Below, one piece after another: positions 26,167 through 35,717 of a stretch of DNA of 64,000 bases (the stretch's first letter is position 1; every line of letters starts with the position of its first letter). The stretch is from Bradyrhizobium sp. KBS0727. Its GTDB lineage: Bacteria; Pseudomonadota; Alphaproteobacteria; Rhizobiales; Xanthobacteraceae. Where the stretch lies: NCBI RefSeq assembly GCF_005937885.2, contig NZ_CP042176.1:6009501-6073500 (forward strand), in the 5' to 3' direction. The position numbers and the translations under genes were made by a program. The notes under the pieces are model-generated. The model was not told where the DNA came from and ran no database searches. It worked only from the letters and a program-made list of their open reading frames with translations.

Positions 26167-27687
26167 ATGGATGCTCGTTATGACATGGGTATGATCCATC
26201 GATCATGCGAACATGCGATCCCACCTGTGCTGGTGGAGGTTTTGGACGAATTTCATCGGCGGCAGGTTTCCTACTGCTATTGGAAGAGCAGTAGGCGCCT
26301 CCATGCGGTGCTCGCCGGCGAGGGGGATGTCGACCTGCTCGTGGCAAGAGAGGACCAGCATTGCGTCCAAGCGATATTGCTCGAGCGGGATTTCAAGCTC
26401 TTTCCGTCCGTCGGCGACCGTGATCATCCGGCAACACTGAGCTTTCTTGGCTACGATAGACGGAGTGGCCAGCTGATCCATATTCATCTCCATTTCCTGT
26501 TGATCGTCGGCGAACGACTTCTCAAGAACTACCGAATTCCGTGGGAAGCGGTGCTTCTGACTCGGGCTATCCTCCACCCGACACTGCCGATCCGAATACT
26601 TGAGCCGACGAGCGAGGCAATACTGTTGGTGGTGCGCGCTTGCCTTGAGCTGCGGCGACTGGATCCCATGACGCTCTACGTCTGGCAGGCGACAACGCGC
26701 AAGTTTGCGCTTGATCGCGCAGAGCTCGCTGCGGCTGTCGACCGCACTACACTTCGCGACCTTGCCGCCGAGCTATTGAGTGAGGACTTGGCGGAACTCG
26801 TTGCAGATGCCTTTTACGGCGAGCAGCCGTTGGAAACTCAGGCGCGGCTCCGCCGGCGCATGCGAAAGCATTGTGCCGCATATCGCAGCTACAACACGGT
26901 CGAGGCGCGGGTACGCAACGCAGGGAGGGCCCTGCTCTGGGTTGCCGGCGGCCTGAACAAGCGTGTTCTCCATGCGCCGCGACCATGGAACCGGCGCGCG
27001 CCCTGCGGCGGGTGCATGGTGGCGATGATCGGCGTCGACGGCAGCGGTAAGAGCACGTTGGTGGCAACGATGCGGGCTTGGCTTGGCTCGAAGGTCGACG
27101 TCGTGCCGATTTATTTCGGTACCGGGGACGGCAGACCGTCGCTGTTGCTCTGGCCGTTCAAGCTGATCATGCCCTTGATCATGCGTGTGCTCAAGACCAA
27201 GCCCAAAGGTGCGTCGCATGGCAAGATCTCAGGCCACGCTCCGGGACTGCTCTACAGCCTGCTACTGATGGTCTGGGCTGTGGCTGTGGCCGAGGACAAG
27301 CGAAAGAAGCTCGCAGCGGCACGGCGCGGAATCAATCGGGGACTCATCGTCCTCGCCGACCGATATCCGCAAAATCAAATCCTCGGCTTCAACGACGGTC
27401 CCTTGCTAACACGTTTGACCGGGGTGCCGCATTGGCTTCGTCGGTTTGAGGGCGCCGCATATGCTCTTGCGCGTCGCCTTCCACCGGATCTCGTCATCAA
27501 GCTGTTGGTAACGCCCGAGACCGCCGCAAGACGCGAGCCGGAGATGGACCCGGCGATCATCCGGGAGCGCATCGCGGCCCTGCAGCGACTCGAGCTTCCC
27601 GGGGCCCGCGTCGTGTGCGTGGACGCCGAACAGCCGTTGGCGGAGGTAATCCGCGCGGTCAAGCACGAAATCTGGCGCCTGATCTAG
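26167..27687 (+). CDS. Nucleotidyltransferase-like domain fused to thymidylate-kinase-like domain
   Basis: The first 150 or so residues resemble the nucleotidyltransferase fold (YCYWKSSRRLHAVLAGEGDV with DLLV, then HIHLHFLL). The second half is a P-loop kinase of the thymidylate-kinase type, with MVAMIGVDGSGKSTLVATM near residue 283, ADRYPQNQ and a C-terminal lid-like Arg-rich segment. I take the ATG at 26167, 10 or so bases after GAGGAG; a GTG at 26149 is also possible. Such fusions occur in polysaccharide clusters but their reaction is not known to me. Nucleotide or sugar phosphorylation is inference. Confidence 0.72.
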   Translation: MDARYDMGMIHRSCEHAIPPVLVEVLDEFHRRQVSYCYWKSSRRLHAVLAGEGDVDLLVAREDQHCVQAILLERDFKLFPSVGDRDHPATLSFLGYDRRSGQLIHIHLHFLLIVGERLLKNYRIPWEAVLLTRAILHPTLPIRILEPTSEAILLVVRACLELRRLDPMTLYVWQATTRKFALDRAELAAAVDRTTLRDLAAELLSEDLAELVADAFYGEQPLETQARLRRRMRKHCAAYRSYNTVEARVRNAGRALLWVAGGLNKRVLHAPRPWNRRAPCGGCMVAMIGVDGSGKSTLVATMRAWLGSKVDVVPIYFGTGDGRPSLLLWPFKLIMPLIMRVLKTKPKGASHGKISGHAPGLLYSLLLMVWAVAVAEDKRKKLAAARRGINRGLIVLADRYPQNQILGFNDGPLLTRLTGVPHWLRRFEGAAYALARRLPPDLVIKLLVTPETAARREPEMDPAIIRERIAALQRLELPGARVVCVDAEQPLAEVIRAVKHEIWRLI

Positions 27688-27709
27688 GCGCGGCCAGCGG
27701 AGGCGGCGC

Positions 27710-28507
27710 ATGATCATCGAGCTGTTCGGTCCTCCAGGAGCTGGTAAAACCACTTTCGCGCGCGCCCTCACGGTTCGGCTGCGGGAACGCGGCCACCTCG
27801 CGGAACTCAGGCTCAGCTACCGACCGACCGAGCGTGCGCCGGCCCTCGCCCCTCGCCGGGCAACGGTCATCCGTCGCTTGAGCCGACCACTCGGCGAGAT
27901 GCTGACGATTGCGCGCCACCCGATTGCCAATTCTCGCGACGTCAAGACAGCGGCTCATCTGGTTATGCTGCTGCCTCCAACAAACATTTTCACGTCGATC
28001 AAGCAGAGTCAGTACATATTGCGTCTGTCCCATTCATGGTATGAAGCGTCTCGTGTCGCGCAAGTCGCGTTGTTCGATCAGGCATTCGTTCAGGCGGTGT
28101 GCTCGTTGGCATTGGTGAGTGGAGTAGCGGACGACACACTGATTGCCGGCGCCCTCGCTTATGCACCACAATCCGATCTGTTGATCCGCCTGGATGCACC
28201 TTTTGAGCTTCTGAACGCTCGCCTCCACGACCGGAGGCGCCTTCAAAGTGAAATCGAGCAGCGGTTCGAGCCTGACCTGCAGAGAAGCCTGGCATCGATC
28301 CCAATGATCGACCATTTGCACAATCTGTTGCTGCGGGCAGGTCGATCGGTTCTGAGCGTTTCGTCTTTAGATCAGCGTTCTCTTAACGAGAGTGTGAACA
28401 TGGTGGAGAAGGAGGTCACGAGGAGGCTTCAAAAACCGAGCACAGAGGAGCTCTGTGATGATGACGACCAAGACTGCTGCGCCGCTTTACGGGGGAGCCA
28501 GACGTGA
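27710..28507 (+). CDS. P-loop kinase-like protein of polysaccharide cluster
   Basis: This 265-residue cytoplasmic protein starts with an ATP-binding loop, MIIELFGPPGAGKTTFARAL, and has an Asp-containing strand (VALFDQAFVQAVCSL) and LLIRLDAPFELLNARLHDR, the layout of small-molecule kinases. The function is unknown. It follows the kinase-fusion gene by 22 bases and overlaps the flippase start (GTGA), so it belongs to the operon. Two successive P-loop proteins suggest a phosphorylation step on a precursor or lipid; this is inference. Confidence 0.75.
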   Translation: MIIELFGPPGAGKTTFARALTVRLRERGHLAELRLSYRPTERAPALAPRRATVIRRLSRPLGEMLTIARHPIANSRDVKTAAHLVMLLPPTNIFTSIKQSQYILRLSHSWYEASRVAQVALFDQAFVQAVCSLALVSGVADDTLIAGALAYAPQSDLLIRLDAPFELLNARLHDRRRLQSEIEQRFEPDLQRSLASIPMIDHLHNLLLRAGRSVLSVSSLDQRSLNESVNMVEKEVTRRLQKPSTEELCDDDDQDCCAALRGSQT

Positions 28508-29865
28508 GTGACGGAATACCTGGAAGCGCGCCGTTGAGCCGGGTGGCCCGCGGCGGCGTTACAGCATTTTTTGTTTATGGCACCGGTTTCGCGCTGACCT
28601 ATTGCTCGCAACTCATCATCGCGCGCATCGTCGGCGTCGATACCTATGGCGTGTATGCCTATGTTTTCGCCTGGATGGTCGTCCTGGCGTACTTCTCGAC
28701 GCTCGGCTTCGACGTGGGGCTTCTGCGCTTTGTGCCAGCTTACGAGGCAGAGGGAGCGTGGCCGCTGCTCCGTGGGGTGATTCAGTATGCGCAAAGGCGG
28801 GTGATGTCCGTCGGCCTCTCCGTCATGTTGGTCGGCATTTGTGTCATCGAGAGTTTGGTGTCGTCAACTGAACTCCGGAGGACGTTCCTCGCTGGGTTAG
28901 CGCTGGTGCCGATTTTGGCGCTGGTGCGGATCCGCTGTTCAATAGTGCGCGCGTTTGGCGGCGTGGTCTCGGGGCTTGTGCCTGACCGCGTGGTACGGGA
29001 CGGGACGCTGATCGGCCTTCTTGCGGTCGCCAGTGTGGGCATGGGATGGACCATCAACGCCCCGTTCGTGATGGTGGCCGCGCTGATCAGCTCGGTGCTG
29101 GGGCTCACCTGTGCGGGCCTTGCCATGCGGCGTCGCCGCCCCCCTGCCATTGATGACATCTTGCCGGCGTACGACGCCGCGACTTGGCGCCGGGCTGCGA
29201 TTCCGCTCGTCATCCTCGGCGCTACCGAGTCCCTGTTGAACCGCACCGGGGTCATCTTGCTAGGCTGGATCACGGATACCAAGGATGCGGGAATCTACAG
29301 TTTGGCCTTCAATATCGCTCTTGTTGTCACGCTGCCTCGAATCGCGATGAATACCCTGTTCGCGCCCGTCATATCTGATCTGTATGCGCGCAAGGATACG
29401 AAGACCATGCAGATCCTCATCACCAGGACTTCGTCATGGACGTTCTGGGCGGGATTGTGCATCGCGGCCGCGCTCTTCGTGCTCGCCTATCCTCTTCTCG
29501 CCTGGTTCGGCGCCGGTTATGAAGCTGGCGTGCCCGCACTGCGTTTTCTTCTCATCAGCCAGGTGATGGCCGCCAGCGCCGGTTCCCAATTGTACGTCAT
29601 GACCATGACCGGGCATGAGCGCAGTGCAGCTGTGCTGCTCGTGTCCTGCGCGATCGTCAACACGGGCGCGAGCGCGGTGCTTATTGGCATGTTTGGTTTG
29701 ACCGGCGCGGCGATCGGCACCGCGGTGTCTCTGGTCGTCTGGAATCTGGCGATGACGCTCTTTCTATGGCGGCGTTTGAATCTGTTGGCGGGTGTATTCG
29801 CCACCTTCCGGATTGCTCCCAAGAAGGAGCCATCTGTCATCACCGGTCGTGAGCGCGTCATGTAG
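28504..29865 (+). CDS. Wzx-like polysaccharide flippase (MOP superfamily)
   Basis: This membrane transporter flips lipid-linked repeat units to the periplasm. Its 453 residues show about 12-14 hydrophobic helices, with typical MOP segments such as FALTYCSQLIIARIVGVDTY, GLLRFVPAY and ALRFLLISQVMAASAGSQLY. The GTG start at 28504 overlaps the previous stop and is preceded by GGGGGAG. It is the last gene of the plus-strand polysaccharide operon. A broken second copy of its C-terminal third lies at 30797-31128. Confidence 0.92.
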   Translation: MSDGIPGSAPLSRVARGGVTAFFVYGTGFALTYCSQLIIARIVGVDTYGVYAYVFAWMVVLAYFSTLGFDVGLLRFVPAYEAEGAWPLLRGVIQYAQRRVMSVGLSVMLVGICVIESLVSSTELRRTFLAGLALVPILALVRIRCSIVRAFGGVVSGLVPDRVVRDGTLIGLLAVASVGMGWTINAPFVMVAALISSVLGLTCAGLAMRRRRPPAIDDILPAYDAATWRRAAIPLVILGATESLLNRTGVILLGWITDTKDAGIYSLAFNIALVVTLPRIAMNTLFAPVISDLYARKDTKTMQILITRTSSWTFWAGLCIAAALFVLAYPLLAWFGAGYEAGVPALRFLLISQVMAASAGSQLYVMTMTGHERSAAVLLVSCAIVNTGASAVLIGMFGLTGAAIGTAVSLVVWNLAMTLFLWRRLNLLAGVFATFRIAPKKEPSVITGRERVM

Positions 29866-29943
29866 CGGCTGTTCCCTCACGGGATCGCACTTTCAGCATC
29901 GCCTTCGTGGTCGCGCTTCTCCCGACAGCGATCTTGTTAGTCA

Positions 29944-30300
29944 TCATTTAAGAGAGCGCGTTCGACTCCGATAAAAGAATACCGTAACGCAGGCGCAGGC
30001 CACTCCGCCGGAACTCGCCAGCCAATCTAACAACTCGGCATGACGGCCCGGAACGTACATCTGGCCAAGCTCGAGTACGCCGGCGTAAACGCTGAGAAGA
30101 GCCGCTATTAACCACGGAGGTTTTTGGGGATATGCGGCGAGAACAGCAATCCCGGCCATCAGATAAGCCGTCGTGTGTTCCAGTCGTGTGTTGAAACCAG
30201 TCCGGACCATTTCCTGTCCGGGCATCCAGGACGCGACCGTAAGCCCGATGACAAATGCCCATGCGATGAACCTCATCGCGACGTAAGGATTTTTCATCAT
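29944..30300 (-). CDS. VanZ-like small membrane protein
   Basis: This is a 118-residue inner-membrane protein with about four helices. It has the family pattern ASWMPGQE near the first helix, HTTAYLMAGIAVLAA, and LELGQMYVPGRHAELLDWLA. VanZ-like proteins accompany many polysaccharide clusters; the molecular role is not established. It faces the flippase gene convergently with a 78-base gap. Confidence 0.85.
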   Translation of the reverse strand: MMKNPYVAMRFIAWAFVIGLTVASWMPGQEMVRTGFNTRLEHTTAYLMAGIAVLAAYPQKPPWLIAALLSVYAGVLELGQMYVPGRHAELLDWLASSGGVACACVTVFFYRSRTRSLK

Positions 30301-30750
30301 CCTACTCTAGCGCTTTCATCGCGACTCCAGGATCGCCGCTGGTGCGTCTTTGCCCGGAAGGCTATCCGGGATGGCGCCACCCCGGAAAACCGGTACTGGC
30401 CTGGGCACTGGCCGAATTAGGCCACTCGCAGATCAAAACGGCCACTTGCAGGGGAACGGTTTTCTGGCTGGCGAATTATGAGACCGTGCCGTTCCAGCAG
30501 TTCAGCATATTGCACGATGCAAGGCCACCTACGGCCTCAGCTTGCTGCTCGCGCTGGGGCCGTTTCTTTTGGCCCCTCACCTCTCTCCCGTCCGGATGCA
30601 CCCAGAGGTACGAGAGCGCCTAGATGTTGGGAGCAATGCTGCGCGATAAACGCAAGTGGTAGCATCCGGGTCCCCCACCCCCCGCGAGCACGCGCCGGGC
30701 CTCACCAGCCGATTGGCTGTACATCTGACCGGCTGAGCGATGGATGGGCT

Positions 30751-30787
30751 CAGCTACGTCAGTTTGAAGCAGCTACGTCAGTTTGAA
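30751..30787. repeat. 18-bp tandem direct repeat (period 19)
   Basis: CAGCTACGTCAGTTTGAA occurs at 30751-30768 and again at 30770-30787 with one base between. Closely spaced short repeats occur at the ends of some insertion sequences such as the IS21 group, but no transposase is left nearby. Confidence 0.85.
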
Positions 30788-30796
30788 AACGAGTTG

Positions 30797-31128
30797 TCCC
30801 CGTCATCCAATATCTTTTCGGGCTGGGCAGTGAGACGGATGGCTCCCTGCCCTGCGCATCCTTCTCGTCGGTCAGGTGATCGCAGCAAGCTACGGATTGC
30901 AATTATACGTCATGACGATGACCGAACACGAACGCGCCGCCACCGCCGCCGCCTGCTGGTCCTGAGCGCTGTGGTCAGCGTCGTCGCCGGTATCGTCTTC
31001 ATCAGCATGCCAGGGCTGACAGGCACAGCGATCGCGACAACCATTGCGCTGATTGTCTGGAACGTAGCGATGGCGCTCTTCATCTCCCGGCATCTGTGAT
31101 TTCTGCCGGGTGTCTTCGGGATGCTCGG
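30797..31128 (+). pseudogene. Flippase (Wzx) C-terminal remnant with frameshifts
   Basis: Three frames together read LFGLGSETDGSLP, then LRILLVGQVIAASYGLQLYV and MTMTEHERAA, then, after a frameshift, GIVFISMPGLTGTAIATTIA and LIVWNVAMALFISRHL, a TGA and FLPGVFGML. This tracks WFGAGYEAGVPALRFLLISQ through LNLLAGVFATF of the intact flippase at 28504-29865. At least two frameshifts and an internal stop make it a dead partial copy. The divergence shows it is not a recent tandem duplicate. Confidence 0.85.
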
Positions 31129-31361
31129 ATCAAGACTCCGGCGCTCCCTGGGGCCACGCAAAGCCGGAGTCGTCCGGCTCATGGAACTGCAAGAGCGATG
31201 CTGGAGTTACCTGCAACCCTGAAGACTTCAACAGGAATCCAAATCTCCTGTCCCTGTCGCAAATTGTATCCGGCACATTTATGACGAAGCCCGCGAGGAC
31301 GTGCGTCGTAAAATGCGACCGATGGTCTGGATGACAGACATCAGCCGGCCACGACGCCGCG

Positions 31362-33359
31362 TCATCGCTCGTTGAACGCGCGCTGAATCTGGTCGGTGAT
31401 CGGCTTGAACAGGTAGCTCAACATGGTGCGGCTTCCGGTCTGGAGGAAGACCTCAACAGGCATGCCGGAAATGAGATGAAGCTCCCCGAGACGGCGGCGT
31501 TCTTCGCCGGGAAGCGTTGTCCTCACGGTATAGTAAGCGGCATTGGTCTGCTTGTCGTGGCTCAGGTCAGCCGAAATGTAGGACACGGAGCCACTCAATT
31601 GCGGCGTCGTTCGCTGATTGAAGGCCGGAAATCGCACCAGGCTCTTCTGGCCAATCCGCACCTGATCAATGTCGTGGGGCTGCAGCCTTGCCTCAATCTG
31701 CAGACTATCCTTGTCCGGCACGATTTCCATGATGACTTCACCCGCGGCGACGACACCGCCGATCGTGTGAACGGCAAGCTGATGGACCACTCCCGATGCA
31801 GACGCTCGGATGTCGATCCGATTGAGCAGATCCCGCGCCGACACGCTGCGCTCCACTAGCTCGGCTTCCTTGCCTTGCGCCTCGCGGAGGTCCTTCATCA
31901 CGTCCGTGCGAAAATCCTGATCGATCCGGACGATCTGAAGCTCCTCCTCGCTGATCTTCGATCGCGCCTCGGCAATCGCCGACACCAGTTGCCCGCGCTC
32001 GCCCTCGAGGCGGGCTGCGTCACGCTGCAGAGCCGTAAGCCGCATCAACGGCACCAGATGCTTGTCGTAGAGGGTTTGAACGCCCTGGAGCTCGCCGGAG
32101 ATCAGATCGAGTTGTGCGGCCTTGGCATCGATTTGAGCATTGAGACCACTGATCTGCTCTCCCAATTGCCCGACGTGGCCACGCAGCAAGTCCTTTTGGG
32201 TCTGACGGGCCGTCTTGCGCGCTTTGAATAAGGTGTTCTCAGAGGCGATCAGCTGCTCCACATCGTGATCGGTCGGGCGCTCGGTCAGGTCGAGCGGCAC
32301 TTTGAGCTCCTCGCTATCGTCCCGCTCCGCAACAAGCCGGGCAATCCGGGAACGGAACTCATCGAGTTGCTTGGTAATCACCTGAAGAGACGCGCGCGCT
32401 TGCGTTGCGTCGAGGCGCGCGAGCAGGTCGCCCTCGTTGACATGCAGGCCATCGCGGACCGGTATTTCCGCCACGACGCCCCCGGTGGGATGCTGCACTT
32501 TCTTTACGTTCGATTCGACAATCAGGTTGCCGGCCACGACCACGGCGCCCGAAAGCGGCATCAGAGCGGCCCACCCGCCAACCAGCCCGACGCCAAGGAT
32601 GAGTACTCTGAGACCGGACCTGAGTTCGGTCTCAAACGTGCGCCTTATCCGCGTCGCCAAATCCTCACCGTGGGAATCCCCCACGGGCGTTCCGTCGCCC
32701 TTAACGAGGAAACCGTAACCGGACCTGAGATATCCGCCGCAAACCCCAAGCGCGCGGGTTACACCGCCCTTGCCAGCCTGGACGTCGTCCGCTTGCTCGT
32801 CCCTGCCGGAGCGGCGCACCGGAAGGGAACCTTGCGCTCCAGCTTCAAATTCGCGATCAGGGCGCTCGATTGGCCGACGGCGGTCGGAGACCGAAGCGGC
32901 ACGCTGAAACGCCATCGTTTCGCCGATGCGCGCAACCGACGACTGGCGCGTCGCGCCGGCATCTTGATGTCGCGCAACCCGGCCGGGATTTGTCGCAGGA
33001 CGCAACTCCTCGGCGGGCAGTTCGCTCGGATCGGACATGCGCGCGCCGCTGAATCCGAGACGCTGCAGACAAGCATCGACGGCGCGGGTCATCGCGCCCT
33101 TGTGGTGACCGGACTTTGCGGGGCGCCTGCGCCGTTTGGATTTGCTGGCCGGCCCGCCGCCATTAGCATTGCCGTTCGCGGAAGAAGCTGAAGAAGCTTT
33201 TGGCCCGGAGCGCTGTTGCTGGTGAAAGGCCTCCTGGATCCGCTGAAGTTCAAGGACAAGCGCGGCACCCTGGCTTCCGGTTGTTGTACCTGGTCTCTCT
33301 TTCGCCGAAGACCGCAAACCACGGGTTCGGCCGGTCAGAATCTCGCCGCTCGAACTCAT
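31362..33359 (-). CDS. HlyD-family type I secretion adaptor with long N-terminal extension
   Basis: This is the periplasmic adaptor partner of the PrtD-like ABC transporter, whose gene ends in an ATGA overlap with this start. The 665 residues are long for the family (about 430-480). The first 240 or so are Ser/Arg/Gln-rich, low-complexity and presumably cytoplasmic. The membrane helix follows (LRVLILGVGLVGGWAALMPL), then the lipoyl half (KVQHPTGGVVAEIPVRDGL), a long coiled coil, and the C-terminal HlyD signature around GVVHQLAVHTIGGVVAAGE and LISGMPVEVFLQTGSRTMLS. Its cargo is probably the repeat protein encoded divergently at 35765. Confidence 0.92.
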   Translation of the reverse strand: MSSSGEILTGRTRGLRSSAKERPGTTTGSQGAALVLELQRIQEAFHQQQRSGPKASSASSANGNANGGGPASKSKRRRRPAKSGHHKGAMTRAVDACLQRLGFSGARMSDPSELPAEELRPATNPGRVARHQDAGATRQSSVARIGETMAFQRAASVSDRRRPIERPDREFEAGAQGSLPVRRSGRDEQADDVQAGKGGVTRALGVCGGYLRSGYGFLVKGDGTPVGDSHGEDLATRIRRTFETELRSGLRVLILGVGLVGGWAALMPLSGAVVVAGNLIVESNVKKVQHPTGGVVAEIPVRDGLHVNEGDLLARLDATQARASLQVITKQLDEFRSRIARLVAERDDSEELKVPLDLTERPTDHDVEQLIASENTLFKARKTARQTQKDLLRGHVGQLGEQISGLNAQIDAKAAQLDLISGELQGVQTLYDKHLVPLMRLTALQRDAARLEGERGQLVSAIAEARSKISEEELQIVRIDQDFRTDVMKDLREAQGKEAELVERSVSARDLLNRIDIRASASGVVHQLAVHTIGGVVAAGEVIMEIVPDKDSLQIEARLQPHDIDQVRIGQKSLVRFPAFNQRTTPQLSGSVSYISADLSHDKQTNAAYYTVRTTLPGEERRRLGELHLISGMPVEVFLQTGSRTMLSYLFKPITDQIQRAFNER

Positions 33360-35119
33360 GACGCTACCTCGGCGGCTACGGGGGACGGCTTCGCGTGGAT
33401 CGGCGTTGGCGCGACCGGCATCTGGCGGCCCGCAGAGCGCGCCACGCGCCTAAATACCTCTTCGCGCGGCCCGAAAGCGATTGTCCGGCCATCGTAAAGC
33501 ACCATCGCCATGTTCAGCGCGGCAAGCGCGCTCGGGCGATGCGATACCACGATAACGATGCAATTCCGCTTGCGCAGGGTCTCGATCGCTCTCGTCAACG
33601 CATTCTCGCCATCGGCGTCCAGGTTGGCGTTCGGCTCATCAAGGACAACCAGAAACGGATCGCCGAAGATGGCGCGGGCCAAGCCGATGCGCTGGCGCTG
33701 GCCGGCAGAAAGAGACATGCCCCCCTCCCCGATCTGCGTCGCATATCCGTTCGGGAGGCGCAAAATCATCTCATGCGCCCCGGCGACCCTGGCAGCGCCC
33801 AGAATTGCCTCGGATGTCGCCGTTTCGTCGAACCGTGCAATATTTTCGGCAACGCTCCCGTCAAACAGCGAGACGTCTTGCGGAAGATAGCCAATATGCC
33901 GGCCAAACTCGTCCGAATGCCACTGATCGATCGCAGCACCATCGAGACGCACCACTCCGCTGGTCGCCGGCCAGATGCCGACCAGCGCTTTGGTGAGTGA
34001 GGTTTTTCCCGACGCGCTCGCTCCCAGTAGCGCCAAACCCATACCGGCTTCCAGAGCAAAAGAGACATTCGAAACAATCATCCGATCCGTTCCCGGAGCC
34101 GGCACGGCCAGATCCTGAACCAGAAGCTCGCGCCGGGGCCGCGGCAGAACCACCGGAGGAGCCGCAGGCGGCGCCGTGACTTTGAGAATATCGCGCAGCC
34201 GCTTAATGCCCTGACGCGCCGCGACGAGTTGCTTCCATGTACTGAGTGCCACCTCGACGGGGGCCAGCGCCCGACCCATCATGATCGACGACGCGATCAT
34301 GATTCCGCCGGACGCCTGTTCGACCACGACAAGGTATGCGCCAACACCGAGAATCGCGGATTGCAACACGTAGCGCAACACCTTCGCCGCCGATCCGAGA
34401 TTGGCATACATGTCCGTGGCGCGAACGTTCTCCCGTAGAAATCGCTCATTGGCCTTCGACCACCGGGCCGTGAATCGACCTGTCATTCCAAGCGCGCGGA
34501 TTACTTCTGCGTTAAGGCGCGTCGCGTCAGCCTGCACTTGCCGCTGGGCACTGCTGTCCATCGCAGCCTTGGCGGCGCCTTTCGACTGACGCTCGGTCAG
34601 CCAGGTGACCGCCACGATCGAAAGCGCCCCCAAAACCGCGACGGCACCGATGACCGGATGAAACAGAAAAAGCGCGATCAAAAAGATCGGGATCCACGGC
34701 ATGTCCAGAAATGCGGTTGGCCCGAGGCCGGACAAAAAGCTCCGCACCTGATCGAGATCGCGCAGCGGTTGTTGCGTCAGCAGAGATCTCACCCCGCGCA
34801 ACGGAAGGGTTGCCAGCGCCACGTGGATTGGCTCCTGCAGATTGACGTCAAACAACGTTCCCACCCGCGACAACATCCGCATCCGCAAGGCATCAAAATA
34901 TCCCTGCAACAGATAGGCGAGAAGAACGATGAAGGAGAGCCCCAGCAAGGTCGCAATATTGCGGCTCGGAATGACCCGATCATACACCTGCAACATGTAC
35001 AGCGAACCCGAGAGAGTCAGGAGATTGATGACGCCGCTGAAGACCGCGATCCCCAACAATCGCCGCGCACTTGCGCGCAGCCCATCGGCAACGGGATCGC
35101 TCGATCCAATGCTCAACAT
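33356..35119 (-). CDS. PrtD-type type I secretion ABC transporter/permease
   Basis: This is an inner-membrane exporter of 587 residues without an N-terminal C39 domain, the PrtD/AprD layout. The membrane part covers about 25-300. The ATPase has Walker A LLGASASGKTSLTKAL (near 369), signature LSAGQRQRIGLARAI (near 476) and Walker B LVVLDEPNANLD (near 493). It is coupled to the HlyD adaptor gene. No outer-membrane TolC gene lies in the window, so a TolC encoded elsewhere must complete the channel. The divergent 35765 gene is the best candidate cargo. Confidence 0.95.
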   Translation of the reverse strand: MLSIGSSDPVADGLRASARRLLGIAVFSGVINLLTLSGSLYMLQVYDRVIPSRNIATLLGLSFIVLLAYLLQGYFDALRMRMLSRVGTLFDVNLQEPIHVALATLPLRGVRSLLTQQPLRDLDQVRSFLSGLGPTAFLDMPWIPIFLIALFLFHPVIGAVAVLGALSIVAVTWLTERQSKGAAKAAMDSSAQRQVQADATRLNAEVIRALGMTGRFTARWSKANERFLRENVRATDMYANLGSAAKVLRYVLQSAILGVGAYLVVVEQASGGIMIASSIMMGRALAPVEVALSTWKQLVAARQGIKRLRDILKVTAPPAAPPVVLPRPRRELLVQDLAVPAPGTDRMIVSNVSFALEAGMGLALLGASASGKTSLTKALVGIWPATSGVVRLDGAAIDQWHSDEFGRHIGYLPQDVSLFDGSVAENIARFDETATSEAILGAARVAGAHEMILRLPNGYATQIGEGGMSLSAGQRQRIGLARAIFGDPFLVVLDEPNANLDADGENALTRAIETLRKRNCIVIVVSHRPSALAALNMAMVLYDGRTIAFGPREEVFRRVARSAGRQMPVAPTPIHAKPSPVAAEVAS

Positions 35120-35578
35120 TGCGCTAACGGCATTCGTCTAATTCGCCTTGCTGTTATTGATGCTGTTATTGATGCTCTCGCAGCGAGTTCGCTTCTATCT
35201 CGGTCGAAGCCATACGCTGTCGAGCAATCAACGGTGGCAACCGATACCGGCAGAATTTTGACGAGATTGCGACGCCGGCACCTGCCAAAGTTCTGCGGCA
35301 GAGACCTTCACCGACGTGAGTTGTGATTCACTTATTTGAATTACAACGATCTCGATGACTACATTGCCTCACATCGTGTGCGCATCGTGTCGCAATGGTT
35401 CCCTGAACGACCCATGTTCATAATATGATGATGATCTGCTGAAGGACTGAATCACGCCACGTGGAATCAAGCTAACTCAATTGCAGACCGTCCAGATTTC
35501 CGGATGACGGCCGCAACATCCACGCGCATTCGGCAGCACCGCATCTTCAACGACCCCGCGACGAAAGCGGATTGCACG

Positions 35579-35597
35579 CCAAACAAATCTTGTTTGG
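35579..35597. promoter_or_regulatory. Inverted repeat CCAAACAA-ATC-TTGTTTGG
   Basis: A perfect 8-bp inverted repeat with a 3-base centre lies 168 bases before the repeat-protein ATG. It could be an operator or an RNA hairpin; no T-run follows, so a terminator is less likely. Confidence 0.6.
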
Positions 35598-35717
35598 GCA
35601 GATATTAAATCACGTTCTCGTCAGATTCTCGTCTCGAAGATAATGAAAACCCTAACGCTCTGTAGTGCCATCGACACGAGCAATCGAACCGTCGTGGATT
35701 TCGTAATCGCCAAGGGG

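Larger units (their letters stand above)
30301..31361. other. Gene-poor scar between VanZ and the second type I system
   Basis: No intact gene is visible in about 1,060 bases. It holds an 18-bp direct repeat (30751-30787) and a frameshifted flippase remnant (30797-31128). The 30330-30640 part has a plus-strand open frame of 93 codons with no family features I recognise. The last 200 bases show nothing. Confidence 0.6.
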
